A DNA stretch of 64,000 bases from Ryuthela nishihirai. Lineage: Eukaryota; Arthropoda; Arachnida; Araneae; Heptathelidae. The notes below the pieces were generated by a model. The model was not told where the DNA came from, ran no database searches, and saw only the letters and a list, made by a program, of their open reading frames with translations. This document shows, piece by piece, positions 33,626 through 45,839 of the stretch. The position numbers and the translations under genes were made by a program. Where the stretch lies: NCBI GenBank assembly GCA_038380435.1, contig JAWZYU010000009.1, forward strand, positions 66,059,901-66,123,900, given 5' to 3'. Position 1 is the stretch's first letter. The number at the start of each line of letters is the position of its first letter.

Positions 33626-36600
33626 CTCCTGAAACCAGATGGCACAATTTAGTTCTCTAAACACATATCTTGAGCTGCATCAGGTAGATGTAGACCAATT
33701 CTAACTATGTCCTGTATGGTATTGTCTACACACTGCATCCTAGGTCTTACCCTCTTTCTGAGGACTTTAGGCACACTGTTCATAACCCCATTCGCTACTC
33801 TATAGTTATGCATATGACAACATGGCCAACAATGGAGTCTCTCTCTCTGCACAATATGTTACTCAAAGGAGTTTGCTGACTCCTTTGCCTAACCTCATCA
33901 TTACTTACATAGTTGAACCACCTAATGCCCAAGGTACTGTATACGAATCTAGAATCAAAGGCATCAAGTTTTCTGCTTTCATGTAAGGCTATCATGGGTC
34001 TTTAGGTGTATACACCTATTTACCCCACACTCTCAATAGATTCCTAAAAGTCCTGGCAGCAATCCCTATTTATCTGTTAATCTCATGCCACACATCACAA
34101 GTATCTGTTACATAGCTCCCAAGATACTTAACTGAGAAGCTCAAGGGTGCAACCATTCAGATTAACTGAACTACAACCTGCCTAACCAACTTTTATCACT
34201 TTAGTTTCCTCTGTTTATCACCAATTCTACTCTACTATCAGTCTCATCAATAACTCTAATGAAAGAGTTCATCTCATCAACATCATTTGCAAAAAGGGAC
34301 AAATCATCAGCATAGTCTAAGTCATATATTTTCAGATCTGCAGACCATTTACGCCCAAAATCTTTCCCTTGCAGTGAATTCTGCATAACATATCAATAAC
34401 CAAAGTAAACAGAAAAGGAGACAAACTAGTGTGAGAGCTTTACTAACTCTCACACTATTATAGAGAGCTCATTATGTTAACAAGCTTGTCTGGTATGCCA
34501 TATGATCTCATGATAAACCCCAAATTATGACAGTCAGCAGAATCAAAAGCCTTTTGAAATCTACAAAATTAGTAACCACAGGTTTCTGAAACTCTAAACA
34601 TTTCTCAAGAATCTGCCCAAGTTAAAATATTTGATCAATACATCCCCTACCACTTCTTAATCCACACTGCTGATCACACAACTGTCCATCAACCAAATTC
34701 TTACTCTATTAAGCACAATCATGCAAAGAACTTGACCTGGAACAGAAAGTAGGCTGATACCATTATAGTTATCACAAGAACTGCAATTACCTTTTCAATA
34801 AAAACAGGGATAATAATAGTCCTGGTAAAATCCTTAGGGAAAATGCCTTTATCATAAAAGATATTCAGAATTTCAGTCATCCAAGTGGTAACTGAAACAT
34901 TTCCAGCTCTAAGCATTTCAGTAGTAATTTCATCTACCCCTGGGGATTTATGAAGTTTAAGTTTAGAAATAGTCAAAATAACTTCAGACTGTGTTATAGA
35001 GCCAACATTAAAGCCAATGATGCATCTGTCATCATTACAATGGAAGTAGAACTAACCACATAGTTTAGAACATCTCTGAAATGCTCAGCCCACTTAGTCA
35101 TGACAGAATCCTCACCTTCTATATCCTTACCATGTTTATTCTTCAATCCCTGTATACCTGTCCTTTTTTCCTCACAAAAAATATTAAATATCTGGTACAG
35201 CACTCTGCTGTTGTGCTGTCTAACTGCTTCCTCTTTGTCAGCCAAGCTATGAAGCCAAAGATTCTTATCAGCTCTTAACTGACCTTTACACATTTATTAA
35301 GCTCTTTCTAACACTTTCTGTTAGGACTAGTAGAGTGTTGATAAAACTATTCTTGTAGTTCTTTCTTTCCAGAATAAGATTCAGTGTCTTATTACTCAAA
35401 TAATTTTGCCTTCTCTGCTCTTTTTTACCCAAAAGTGTACTGTTAGTTTAAGCCTGTTTAAAATGGTTTCATTCTTCCTCAACTTGAAGTAGTAAACAAA
35501 TTATGACTGTCATAATGATTAAGTAACCTATCATGGTAAGTTTTGACTATAACTGGATCTTTTAGAGCTTAAGTGTTAAAGGTAACTTTTTTAACCACAG
35601 CATGTTTCTTAAGTTTAAGTTGCAAGATATTTTTAACAAGGTAAGGTTTACATCCAATTTCAGCTCCCCTATATGACCTGGTATTGCTAACAGAACTAGC
35701 CCATTTGCTGTTAATTAAAATATAATCAAACATATTCTTATGCAGGCCATCTGGTGAAACCCATATGTACTTATGTATGTCATGGTGTTATAAATAATAC
35801 ACACAGTAATAAGTATAAATAATACAATACAGTAATAAGTGTTAGTTATTCTGAAACCATTGAGTTTACTTACCTGTAGGTGACATTGCCACTACCAATA
35901 CTAAAAGGGCCTATCACCCTTCCCCAAAGGTCAGAGTCAGTACCAACTTTGGCATAGAAGTCACCTAGAACAAGGGTAATATCTCCTTTCTTGACAGAAT
36001 TCAAAATATCCTCATATTGCCCGTAAAACCTATCCTTCTTATCATCATCAGCGTTCTCAGTGGGGGCATAACAGCAGATAACATTCAAGTCTTTAATGCT
36101 TGTCTGAAATTTTGCTGTAAGAAATCTTTCATTAATGCACTCATATCGTAGAAGAGCATCACCAGCATGTCTGCTGAGAAGCAGACCCATGCCTTTAAGT
36201 TGCATTCCATCTTCCCTCCCTGAAAAGAGAAACTTGAGATTATTTTTAAGTATCTAACCTTTATCTTGCAAGCTGAAAATATCTAGATTATAATGGTGGA
36301 ATTTTTGTGTGAGGGTATCAAGAGAATAATCTCCATGCAACATCCTCACATTCCTGCAAAGAGAGAATAATTAGTAGGTTTTTTAAAGAAACTATGTTTA
36401 TTGAGAGAGGAAATACTGACAATATCAAACATTCCACTAATCGCAGGCATGGCATGGGGCAAAGACCTGTTCCTCCACTACTAAAGGCTGAAGCTATCTA
36501 CACTGGAAGACTTCCTCCAATGTAGGTTTGATGATGCTCATAGAAGGAAGAGTTCAGGTACCTGCAATGGTCTCTGATCAAGATTATCCACCAGCTGATA

Positions 36601-36885
36601 AAACATATCATGTGAGGGGTTGTCAACATACAAAGAGAAAACACAATAGAAGATTTTCCCTCAACAGAAACCCACCAGTGAAGCAAATCCAGGATCAGGC
36701 TCAGATTCATTATTCTATTAAGGTTGACATATATGATCAGTATCAAGACCCTATATGGTTGACCATTCCTCAGTTGGGTGGGGGAAAAAAAGGAAAGTAG
36801 TCACAGTAGTCCAGATCAGTAACACTGATATGGCAGCCTTCCTCTTCCACAAGAGTATCTCTTGTGAAAAATACTAATGGTCTGT
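33626..36885 (-). pseudogene. RTE-like LINE copy, long but degenerate
   Basis: Covers the element from the C-terminal block back to the 5' region. Minus-strand frames: VMNSVPKVLRKRVRPRMQCV near the 3' end; YADDLSLFA-type motif C at 34201-34386; KLHKSPGVDEITTEMLRAGN at 34719-34976; endonuclease fragment with CCYAPTENADD and LVLGDFYAKVG at 35870-36205. Many stops and shifts. It retains the endonuclease C-terminus and linker (about 35400-35780) that plus-strand copy 1 has lost. It lies in the intron between ankyrin exons 1 and 2. Confidence 0.8.
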
Positions 36886-37059
36886 TAATTATACTGTATA
36901 ACAGAAACATTCGTAGAATATTAATATAAATGTAAACTTTATATTAGAATAAACTTATTAAAGTTATGAAAGTACCTTTATGTCAAAACATTTAAATATA
37001 TTTAATTTATATTTCTTATTTTTTAACAGTAATTTTAAGGGAACCAATGCTTCCATAGA

Positions 37060-40000
37060 TGCTTCGCCACTTTTGCACTCTCCATAGATTCTTAAAAGTT
37101 CCAGTGGAAATCCCTATTCTTCTATTTATCTCATGCCACACATCACCAAGATCTGCTAATAGCTCCCAAGATAACTGTTCAAGGCAGCCATTCAAAGTAA
37201 CTAAAGCACCATCTGCCTGACCAATTTTCATCACTTTAGTTTTTTTCTTTATTTATCACTAAACTTACTCTATTACCAGTCTCATAAACCACCCTAATGA
37301 AAGAATCCATCTCATCAATAGCCAACAGGACATGTCAAAAATTTTGATACCTTTACACTATTTAAAGCCAAAATCTTTCCCTTGCAAAGTATTTTGCATA
37401 ACGTAATCAATAACCAAACTAAAGAGAAAAGGAGACAAAATGCACCCTTGTCTAACTCCACTAGCAATGCTAAGCCAATTATTACAAACCTTACCAACTC
37501 TCACACACAACTCAGTGTTATTATAGAGAGCTTTCATTACACTAACTTGTCAGGTATTCCATATGATCTAATGATCAACCATAAATTATGTTGATCAACA
37601 AGTCAAAGGCCTTTTTAAAATTAACAAAGCTATTTACCACAGGTTTCTGAAACTCTAAACATTTCTCAAGAATCTGCCTAAGTAAAAATATTTGATCAAT
37701 ACATCCCATACCACTTCTGAATTCACATTGTTCATCACGCAGTTGTCCATTACCCAAAATCTTAATTCAATAAGAATAATCATGCAAAGAACTTTACTTG
37801 GAACAGAAAGTAAACTAATTCCCCTATTATTATCACAAGAACTACAATCACCTTTTTTAAAAATTGGGATAATAATAGCTCTAGCAAAATCTTGAGAACA
37901 ATGCTTTTATTATAAAAAATATTCAAAATTGCAGTCAGCCATGTGACAACACAAATGTTTCCATCTTTAAGCATTTCAGCAGTGATTTCATCCACCATTG
38001 GGGGATTTATCCAGTTTTAATGTAGAGATAGCAATGCAACTTCAGAATGTGATTTAGGCCATCATTAAAGCCAGTAATGCATCTATCCTCATTACAACAA
38101 AGGGAGTATAAATAATAACATTGTTTAGAACATCTCTGAAATGCTCAGCCTACCTAGCCACCACAGAATCCTCACCCTCCACCACCTTACCATGTTTATC
38201 CTTCAATCTCTGTGTAGTCTGTTTCTTCCCACACAAAATATTATCAATCTGGTAAAACAATCCCCTGCTGTTGAGCTGTCTAACTGCTTCCTCTGCTTTA
38301 TCAGCCATGCTATCAAGCCAAAGATTCTTATCAACTGTCAACTGATCCTTCACGTTTATTAAGCTCATTGTAATGCCATCTGTTAGGACTAGTAGGGTGT
38401 TGATTCATATTAATCCAGCACTTCCTTCTTTCAGAACTAAGTTTCAAAGCCTTATCGCTAAATAATTTTGTTTGCTCTGTTCCCTTTTACCCAAAAGAGT
38501 ACTGTTGGTTTCAAGAAAAGCCTATTTAAACTGATCCCATTCTTTCTCAACTTCAGCAGTAAGCAAACCACATTATAATGACTAAGTAGCCTATCATGAT
38601 ATGCTTTGGCTAAATCTGGATCTTTCAGACATTAAGTGACCGAATTTTGGCTCCCATGTATCATCTGGGATTCCTAACCAAACTAGCCATTTGCTGTTAA
38701 TTAAAATATAATCTTATTTCTGCACAACCCATCTGGTGAAACCCTTGTGTATTTATATATGTCCCTGTGTTTGTAGTATGCATTAGTTATTTGCAAATCA
38801 TTAAGCTTATTTACCTGTAGAATTCACCATTGCCATTGGACTACCAATGACAAAGGAATCTAAACTTCTTGTCCAAAGGTTGAGTCAGTACCAACTTTAG
38901 CACTGAAGTCCCCTAGCATAAAAGAAATATCTCTTTTCTTCACAGAATTCAAAATATCCTGTAGTTGTCTGTAAATTATCCTTCTCATCAGAGTTCTCAT
39001 TCTCTTCTCATTCTCAACAGATTACATTCAAGATTTTAATTTTGTTTTAAGATTTGCTGTAAAAAATCTTTTATTAATGCAGTCATATCCTAGAAGAGCA
39101 TCACTGGCAGGTCTGCTGAGAACCAAGCATACACCTTGGAGATGCTTTCCATCCTCCCTGCCTGAAAAGAAAAATTCAAAGTTATTTTTAAGTATAGCGG
39201 ACCCCCGATATAACGCGCATGTCGGGCGGGAAACAACACCTGCGTTATAAGGTGAACCGCGTTATACCGAGCGGTGCGGTGGCGACACAATAAATTTCAC
39301 ACTGTAAGCTTTTCTTTTACTCATTATGCATACAATAATTAAACAATATTCAAAATACATGCAGGAACTCGATACATACACAATTACTCAATACGCAGTA
39401 ACAATAAAATGTGATACTAACTAATGCCACACGGACCTGTATAAACATGTTTGAACTTATCGTGAACATCGCCCGCGCTATAACCGAGTGAGCGGTATAG
39501 CGAGCAGCGCTATAACGAAGGTCCACTGTACCTCACTTTTATCTGTCTGGTCTCTTGGAAGCCTAGAAGATCTAGGTTATAATGCTGGAATTCCTGTGTG
39601 AGGACATCAAGAGAATAATCTCTATATAACATCCTCACATTCCATGTACCTGCAGAGAGAATATGATTAGTAGGATTTTTAAAGAAACTAGGTTTATTGA
39701 GAGAGGTAGGGCCAACAATATCAAACAGCTCTCTGATCACAGGTATGGGGCAAAGACCTGTTCCTCCTCCACTAAAGGCTGAAGTCACTGATACTGGTAG
39801 GAACTTCAGGCACCACCTTTTCAAGAGCCTGCCTGAGATACATTACTCCAGTTTAGGATTGGCGATGCCCAACTAGCTAAGTGAGGGTTGAGGTTCTCCC
39901 ACTGCTAAAGGCTGAAGCCACCCATGCTAAGTAGGAACATCAGGCACCACCTTTTCAAGTGGACCTTTTGAAGAGCCATAGACCTGCTTGCAATACATTA

Positions 40001-40110
40001 CTCCAGTTTAGGATTGACGATGCCCAACTCAATGTCATATCCTAGAAGAGCATCAATGGTGTGTCTACTGAGAAGCACAAGCTTTCATTTGATGCATATC
40101 CCATTTCTTT
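37060..40110 (-). pseudogene. RTE-like LINE copy, rearranged, 3' truncated
   Basis: Minus-strand order: 5' region and endonuclease start (40110-39540, with the AGGATTGGCGATGCCCAAC block duplicated at 39857 and 40012), endonuclease remnants (39190-38800), linker (38650-38380), then RT pieces (38368-37060). It is interrupted by a Tigger-like MITE at 39195-39528. Same strand as the copy at 33626-36885 and only ~175 bp from it. Confidence 0.75.
39195..39528. mobile_element. Tigger/pogo-like MITE, CpG-rich
   Basis: Ends TAGCGGACCCCCGATATAAC and (other side) CAGTGGACCTTCGTTATAGC, flanked by TA at 39193-39194 and 39529-39530. The other RTE copy (around 36241-36260) shows the uninterrupted sequence, confirming insertion. 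Unusually rich in CpG for this window. No coding frame. Confidence 0.8.
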
Positions 40111-40529
40111 TGTCCTATGCATTTCAAAGATATAGTGGAACAATCATTTCCATATTTCACCTTTTTTTTAGAGGTGAAGAAAGCATGGAGGATAAATTTG
40201 TTTTATAACCTATGACACTTCCCACTTCACAAATTTTCATTTGACATATAAATCATTAAATTTATCTGTTGTGTTCGAACAATATGGTGGAAAAACTGCT
40301 TTGAGAAGTCCACAAATGGACAAATAAATGGTGAGTGAAAAGCAACAGGAAGATGGGTAAAGAATGTACACACTTACAAATTGAAACAAAATTTTTTTTA
40401 ATGAGTTGTACATTTGATAATTATTTTATGTGAGAGGGCTGTTTGTATGAAATAGCAGATATCAGAATAATAAACTGACACCAAGATTTTGTTTGAATAT
40501 ATTGCATGAAATGAAAATTTTATACATAC
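40111..40529. other. intron start, nothing else recognised
   Basis: Contains the donor side of the first visible ankyrin-gene intron and AT-rich DNA. Confidence 0.4.
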
Positions 40530-41920
40530 CTTGTACTTGGTGGTCTAGGAAGTATTGGCCGTTCCCTCCTTCCTTGAGAGCCACAGAAATTATTTAAATT
40601 TTGATTTGTGGGTGAGGTATAAATTATTTTTACTGGTGTAATAAGTAGCTGATAATTTGGCTGTACTTCATCAGCTGTATTTCTAGTTATATACTGCACT
40701 TTTGTATTATGTATATTTGTGCTTTTGATATCCTCCCTTATGAGTTCTTCAGCATCATTAAAGCAGTTATCTATGTCTTCTTGGTTAGGGTTTTCTTTTA
40801 ATGGTTCATTAGTCAAATCTTTTTTTTGGATAGCATGATAAATTTCCTGTATATATAATTGTTCAGAATTTGCTTTAATTTCTGTGTCTTCCTGTACGGA
40901 TGGACTAGAATTATTAACTCCCAATATTTCACCACCTTCTGAATTTTTTGTGTTCTCAGAATTTATGCCTTTTAAAAACAATTCAGCATTAATCTCTAAA
41001 TCATTCACATCTTGACTATTGCTCCCGAAAGGAGTAGTACTGGCAAAACTTTTGGAATAATCATTAACAAGTGGAAGAAAGCTAGAATTTATATTATTTT
41101 CTAAATAACTTGTGTCTATGTCAGCTAAGTTACTGGGAGTTAATGGAGATTCAGACATTGGTGATGTTACATAACCACTCTCCGGACTATGAGGATAGCT
41201 TGATGAATATGTCCGGTGATTTTCATGAGAAGAATAAAGACAATCAACTTTAACAATATCATTTACTACAGAACTTTTAACCTCTGTAACTTGGGAACAA
41301 CACATATGCAATAGGTTTCGACCTGGCAAGTGGGAAATGCTTTGTTTCTTATGATTGTCACTGATCTGGACAGGATAATTTTCAAATGTATCACATTTTC
41401 TATTAACAGACTTGAAAGGTGAACTTCTGTGTTTTGAATTCTTTTTCTTTTCATCAGACCATGCTCCACGTTCCCATATTTCAACAGTATTCTCCAGTTC
41501 ATCTTTTTCATTACTATTAGCAGCACTTTTATCATTTGGAATTACTTGTTTAATGGGATCACTAAAATTTCCAATCTGTCTTTGCGATGCCAAATTTAAA
41601 TCAGATAGTTTTTTATTAAGATTTTCCATTTCATCGGTAATTGGCATAACTTCAACTTTGGTTTTCACAAACAAGTCAAAATTTTGTAAATGTATCTCAC
41701 AATCTTTGTTGCTTGAGTTGGGATATGAATGCTCTGCAAAAACTGCTTTGGATTGTTTAGCTAATGATAAATTTGACTTATTTTCATTTGGATATTTCTT
41801 TTCTTGCTTTATTTTTGAGTGTAATGGGTTGGATTTTTCTTCAAACATTTTATTTCTTGTGGAATCTAATACTTCACCAATACTTGGTTTTTCTTCTTTG
41901 CAAATACTATTCTCTTTCAT
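40530..41920 (-). CDS. ankyrin-repeat (I-kappa-B-like) gene, large 5' coding exon
   Basis: This is the longest non-transposon frame in the window: 463 codons plus two bases, ending at a good donor (AAG|GTATGT; intron begins at 40529). The protein is rich in Ser, Asn, Lys and Glu and mostly low complexity, with a conspicuous segment SPESGYVTSPMSESPLTP at residues 245-262 and a basic/proline end RRERPILPRPPSTR. No fold is visible. The ATG at 41918-41920 is the first Met after in-frame stops upstream, but an acceptor could lie just before it, so the true start is uncertain. The final AG joins in phase with the T of the exon at 33114 to give Ser. A long disordered N-terminal region before C-terminal ankyrin repeats is the layout of atypical nuclear I-kappa-B proteins such as the zeta type; that assignment is inference. 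Confidence 0.75.
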
Positions 41921-42456
41921 CTTGTTATATGGAACTGTAGATCTACTATATATTTGATATTAACAAAGATTATTCTTTAGGCCATAATTCTTCTTGTATA
42001 TAATCTACAAAATAATATATATTATTTATTAAAAATTGAAAACTATAAAATTATTTATAGTTAAATGCGAAATTATATTAAAATCACATCATACAATTTA
42101 CAAATATCCAAAAATATTAATATATTTTATAATTACAAAATTTTTCTTTCATTACATTGCAGTTTTATAAAAACAAAAAAGGCCATTTTTATGGCTGTTC
42201 TCAATTTTTTTGACAAGTTGGTTGGTTGGTTGAGGTTTTATGGCACAAGGGTGACTAGGCCATAATGCGGCAAACTAAAGACAATATGAAATATAAAAGA
42301 CATATAAACCTGCAATCAAAGGTTAAAATATAAACACTACACAGTAAAATGTCAAAGCAACAAAGAACAAGTGTATAAATAACAAGAGAAATACAAAATA
42401 CAATAATCCCAGGTGTAAGAGACCTGGGTTATATAATGCAAAAAGATAGAGCAAAA

Positions 42457-42896
42457 TCAGAGTCTATCAAAATAGCCACAATATTTTAAAAAGGAAAAAA
42501 CCGGTGGTAAAAAGCAATGATCAGGTAAAAGATGTCCGAGTGTAAGAGGCTCAGACATAAAATTATGAAAGCTAAAATACAAATGTCGTTCAATATTAAA
42601 ACAAAGACATTCAATTAAAATACATTTAATACTTAAAACGGTGTCACAAAACTCACATTTAGGGTCATTGTCTGCCCATAGAAGAAATGAATGAATAATA
42701 AACGAATGACCAAAGTGGAGCAAGTACAACTTCCCACTTCCAATTCCTGCGGTAACATGATTGTCATTTTGATCTCAAAGAGCTTGTTTGTAAGCTGTTC
42801 TGACCAAGATCTCTGCCATTGTGTCTGGAGCTCGATGGTAAAATGCTGCTGGGAATTCAGATATGGAACAGGCAATGGAGAACAGGACAGGGGCAT
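42457..42896 (-). pseudogene. I-clade LINE: C-terminal zinc-finger region
   Basis: The minus-strand frames WQRSWSEQLTNKLFEIKMTI and CEFCDTVLSIKCILIECLCF carry the C-x2-C ... C-H/I-x-C pattern that ends I/Jockey-type polyproteins, followed by a final FSFLKYCGYFDRL. One frameshift near 42670 separates the parts. Confidence 0.75.
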
Positions 42897-42956
42897 GGCT
42901 AACTAGGCAGCAACATCTGCCAAGTCACTGCCCCTGATACAGACATGACCAAGCAC

Positions 42957-43456
42957 TCAACAGAAGAGAATGGTGGTGGTGATGACTGTCAGATGATGCA
43001 GCTGCTGGAGGATCCTAGAAAGAAGTGGGTGAGGCTGATGTCTCACTGAGATCAAAGCCTGTAGTGAGCTAAGTGAGTCGGTGTAAAGCACACACCAATG
43101 ATGATGCTTAGCTACCACATGGTCCAAGGCGAGACTGATAGTGTGCAACTATGCAGTGAAGATGGACCACTGAGTGGGATCTGGTCTGCAATGATTACAT
43201 CACAGCAGACCATGGCTGATCCAACTGATGTAGCCATCTGTAAAGACAGGCAAGAATTCCAGGTACTCAGCACGATGGCTGGCAAAGTGTTGCTGGTACA
43301 CACAGTCAGGTGTAAAGGCCTTCTCCATCCTGCACAGGGAAAAATCATAGGAAGGAGAAACAGCAAGCCATGGTGGAAGTGGTTTGGCTGCCAACTGTGC
43401 GACTCTATCGAGACTGGTGTTGATGTCTCTGAGGTAGCCTTGGACTCACAAACCAA
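42957..43456 (-). pseudogene. I-clade LINE: RNase H domain, broken
   Basis: Pieces in two frames: FLPVFTDGYIS (first catalytic Asp block of RNase H, near 43230) and CVLYTDSLSSLQAL (the later D-S block, near 43070). RNase H would remove the RNA strand after reverse transcription. Its presence after the RT separates this LINE from the RTE type elsewhere in the window. Confidence 0.7.
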
Positions 43457-44990
43457 AAGGATGAATGGCAGTCAGCAGATTAGTGTAAAGCATTTCCCAC
43501 TTTGGACCGAAAATGCAGTCCCAAGTGGGATGGCCTGGCAGGGATTGCAATTTAGATGCGTAGTGTATGGACCACTGCTGACCACGAAGAGATAAAAATG
43601 GTTCGTCAGTTTCAACAAAACGACTTTGGACTGGTGAGGTGCGGAAGGCTCCCATGCAAACACTGAAGACCTGATGATGGAGGTGGTACAGCACCTTCCC
43701 CACTGAATCCCGGGTGGAGTTGTACACCTGGGATCCGTAGTCCAGTTTCAACCGGACAAGTGCATGGTACAGGCAGAGCAGAGAACATCGGTCAGCTCCC
43801 CAGGAGAGGACCTTGATGATGCTCAATGCCCCTGTGCACTTGGACCTGAGATGATGTATGTGTGGTAAAAAGGTCAATTTCCGATCGAATACGAGACCAA
43901 CAAATTTGATCTCTGCCACAACTGTAATGATGTTGTCTCCGAGCTGTAGCTTGGGATCCAGATGAAGATTACGCTTGTGGCAAAAGTGCACACAAGCAGT
44001 CTTCTGTGGGGAGAACTGAAATTCGCTTGCCGTCGCCCAAACAGATTGTTCAGGGCAATTTGCAGTTGTCTTTCAATGACCCTCATGCTGGACGAAGAGT
44101 AAAAGATGCTAAAATCATCTAGTGGGCATTGCCTACAGATGGAGGAAGTTGTCTAGTAATAGAATTAATCTTGACAGCGAAAAGTGTAACACTCAGAATG
44201 CAGCCTTGTGGCACCCCCTGTTCTTGGGGGTACGGTCGCGACAGAGTGTTACTGACAAGGGCACAAAAAAAAAATGTACTGATAAGAAGTTGGAGATGAA
44301 GATTGGCATGTGACCTCTCAAGCCAAAGCTATGGTCACAAAGAATGCCGATTCTTCAAGCTGTGTCGTTTGCTTTTTCAATATCGAAGAAAATTGACACC
44401 AGGTGCTCTTTACATAAAAACGAATTTCTGATAGCCAATTTGAGGCGTATCAGATGGTCAAGAGTTGACCATTGCCTGTGAAAGACACACTGGGTGTTGG
44501 AAAGAAGGTTGTTGTGTTCTACATACCAGATGAGTTACCATTCTTTCTAACACCTTGCACACGTAGCTCATCAATGCAATGGGACGATAATTAGAAGGAA
44601 TCGTGGAAACCTTTCCTGGCTTTGGGAAGGCCAAGACAATGGCCTCCCGCCAGGAGTCTGGAAACTGTTCCTTGAGAAAAATGCAATGAAAAGATGGAGC
44701 AGTCGATCCTTACTCACTGGGGAGAGATGTTGGAGCATGGCATAATGGACATTGGTCCAACAGCAGATGCACAAGAGGTGTGCAGAGTAAGGCAAAGCTC
44801 CTCTGCTGTGAATAGCCTGTTGTAAAGCTCCAGGGCATTTGAAGGGAAAGATAGCAGACAGTGTTCGGCCTTGCCTTTCTGGGCAAGAAACTTTGGGGAA
44901 TAAGATGAAGCAGAGATGGAGGAAAATGACTCCCCCAGAGTGTCGGCAATTGCTTTGGGATCAGCAATTACCTGTGCATTGTGCTACAGG
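43446..44990 (-). pseudogene. I-clade LINE: reverse transcriptase, broken
   Basis: The frame 43446-43991 holds the RT thumb region (KFVGLVFDRKLTFLPHIHHL, KLDYGSQVYNS, GAFRTSPVQSRFVETDEPFL). Upstream, in other frames, are QGVPQGCILSVTLFAVKINS (motif B), a decayed motif C region and ASAVGP-x-x-x-HYAMLQHLSP near the RT start. Repeated shifts and stops. Confidence 0.75.
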
Positions 44991-45043
44991 ATTGATAATG
45001 AGTGGACTCCACTCGTAATCGATCCTGTAGCACAATGCACAGT
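44974..45043. repeat. 35-bp palindrome inside the I-clade LINE
   Basis: CTGTGCATTGTGCTACAGGA and its continuation to GAGTGGA meets its inverted copy head-on near 45008, with about three mismatches and almost no spacer. Confidence 0.7.
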
Positions 45044-45330
45044 TCAACTTAACCACCACAGAGGACAGTTTAGTGAATAGGAGGTGGTTTGCCTGTTATC
45101 AGTGGAGTCCCACCCATTTTTCTCGGCTTTATCCCACAAGACCTTAGAACTGACCGTGTGGGTAATAGAAGACGTATATTTGATCCAAGGTTCCTTCTGG
45201 CTCTGGTGCCAGACAAAACTAGCTTTTGCAAAGGCACGTTTGAATGCTTCAAGGTTTGGGGATGTCAGATATCTCCGAAATACCTCTCAAGCCTTATGAG
45301 CTGAGATGCAATCTGGATTCCACCATGATT
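45044..45330 (-). pseudogene. I-clade LINE: linker between endonuclease and RT
   Basis: Minus strand reads YLTSPNLEAFKRAFAKASFV then a W-x-x-Y-T-S-S-I block and SSKVLWDKAEKNGW, the conserved linker before the RT of I-type elements. The preceding WWNPDC block is near 45310-45330. Confidence 0.7.
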
Positions 45331-45439
45331 TCGGAAAACAAGGAAACCACGTTGAAGTTTAAAGAATTGTTGATGCAGCTGCATCTATGATACAGTCTGT
45401 TATCTCCGCTACTGCCACATTGATTGGCTCCTAGCTGAC

Positions 45440-45665
45440 AGTGTGATTCAGGGAGAACCTTATTCACTGGGGAGAGATGTCGGAGCATGGCATAATGGAC
45501 ATTGTCTGGTCCAACAGCAGATGCACAAGAGGCATGCAGAGCAAGACGAAGCTCCTTCTGGTTGCGTACAAGGATGGCAACAGCCCTGCGAGCTGGACTA
45601 TCTCCATTCCAGTGCCAGCGAACTAGTGAAAAGTGCCGGATTGTGGAATCTATGACTGGCTGCAA
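45440..45665 (-). pseudogene. I-clade LINE: second copy of the RT start
   Basis: Minus strand reads LRLALHASCASAVGPDNVHY and AMLRHLSPVNK, repeating the segment found at 44700-44800. A duplicate of one RT region on the wrong side of the linker shows either two overlapping elements or a rearrangement. Confidence 0.65.
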
Positions 45666-45839
45666 GTATGTCTACTGCAGGCACACACAGATGGGCTGGT
45701 GTGCCTGAAGGAGGACCTTGGATGTAGTCAAGATTCCTTTGGAATCCATGACAATTCCAATTAGGAGTGTGGCCACCTCAGGATTTTGAAGAGTGGGCAG
45801 GACTAATTCCTATTCAACTTAACCACCACAGAGGACAGT

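Noticed and set aside
41412..41957. 181-codon plus-strand frame
   Set aside because: It is the antisense of the ankyrin-gene exon, which has splice sites and phase agreement on the minus strand.
41960..42015. Extra upstream coding exon reading DYIQEELWPKE after a TTTTGTAG acceptor
   Set aside because: It hits a stop in every frame before reaching the large exon's ATG, so it can only be 5' untranslated or a non-exon.
43098..43595. 165-codon plus-strand frame
   Set aside because: Antisense of the I-clade RNase H/RT region, whose minus-strand motifs are recognisable.
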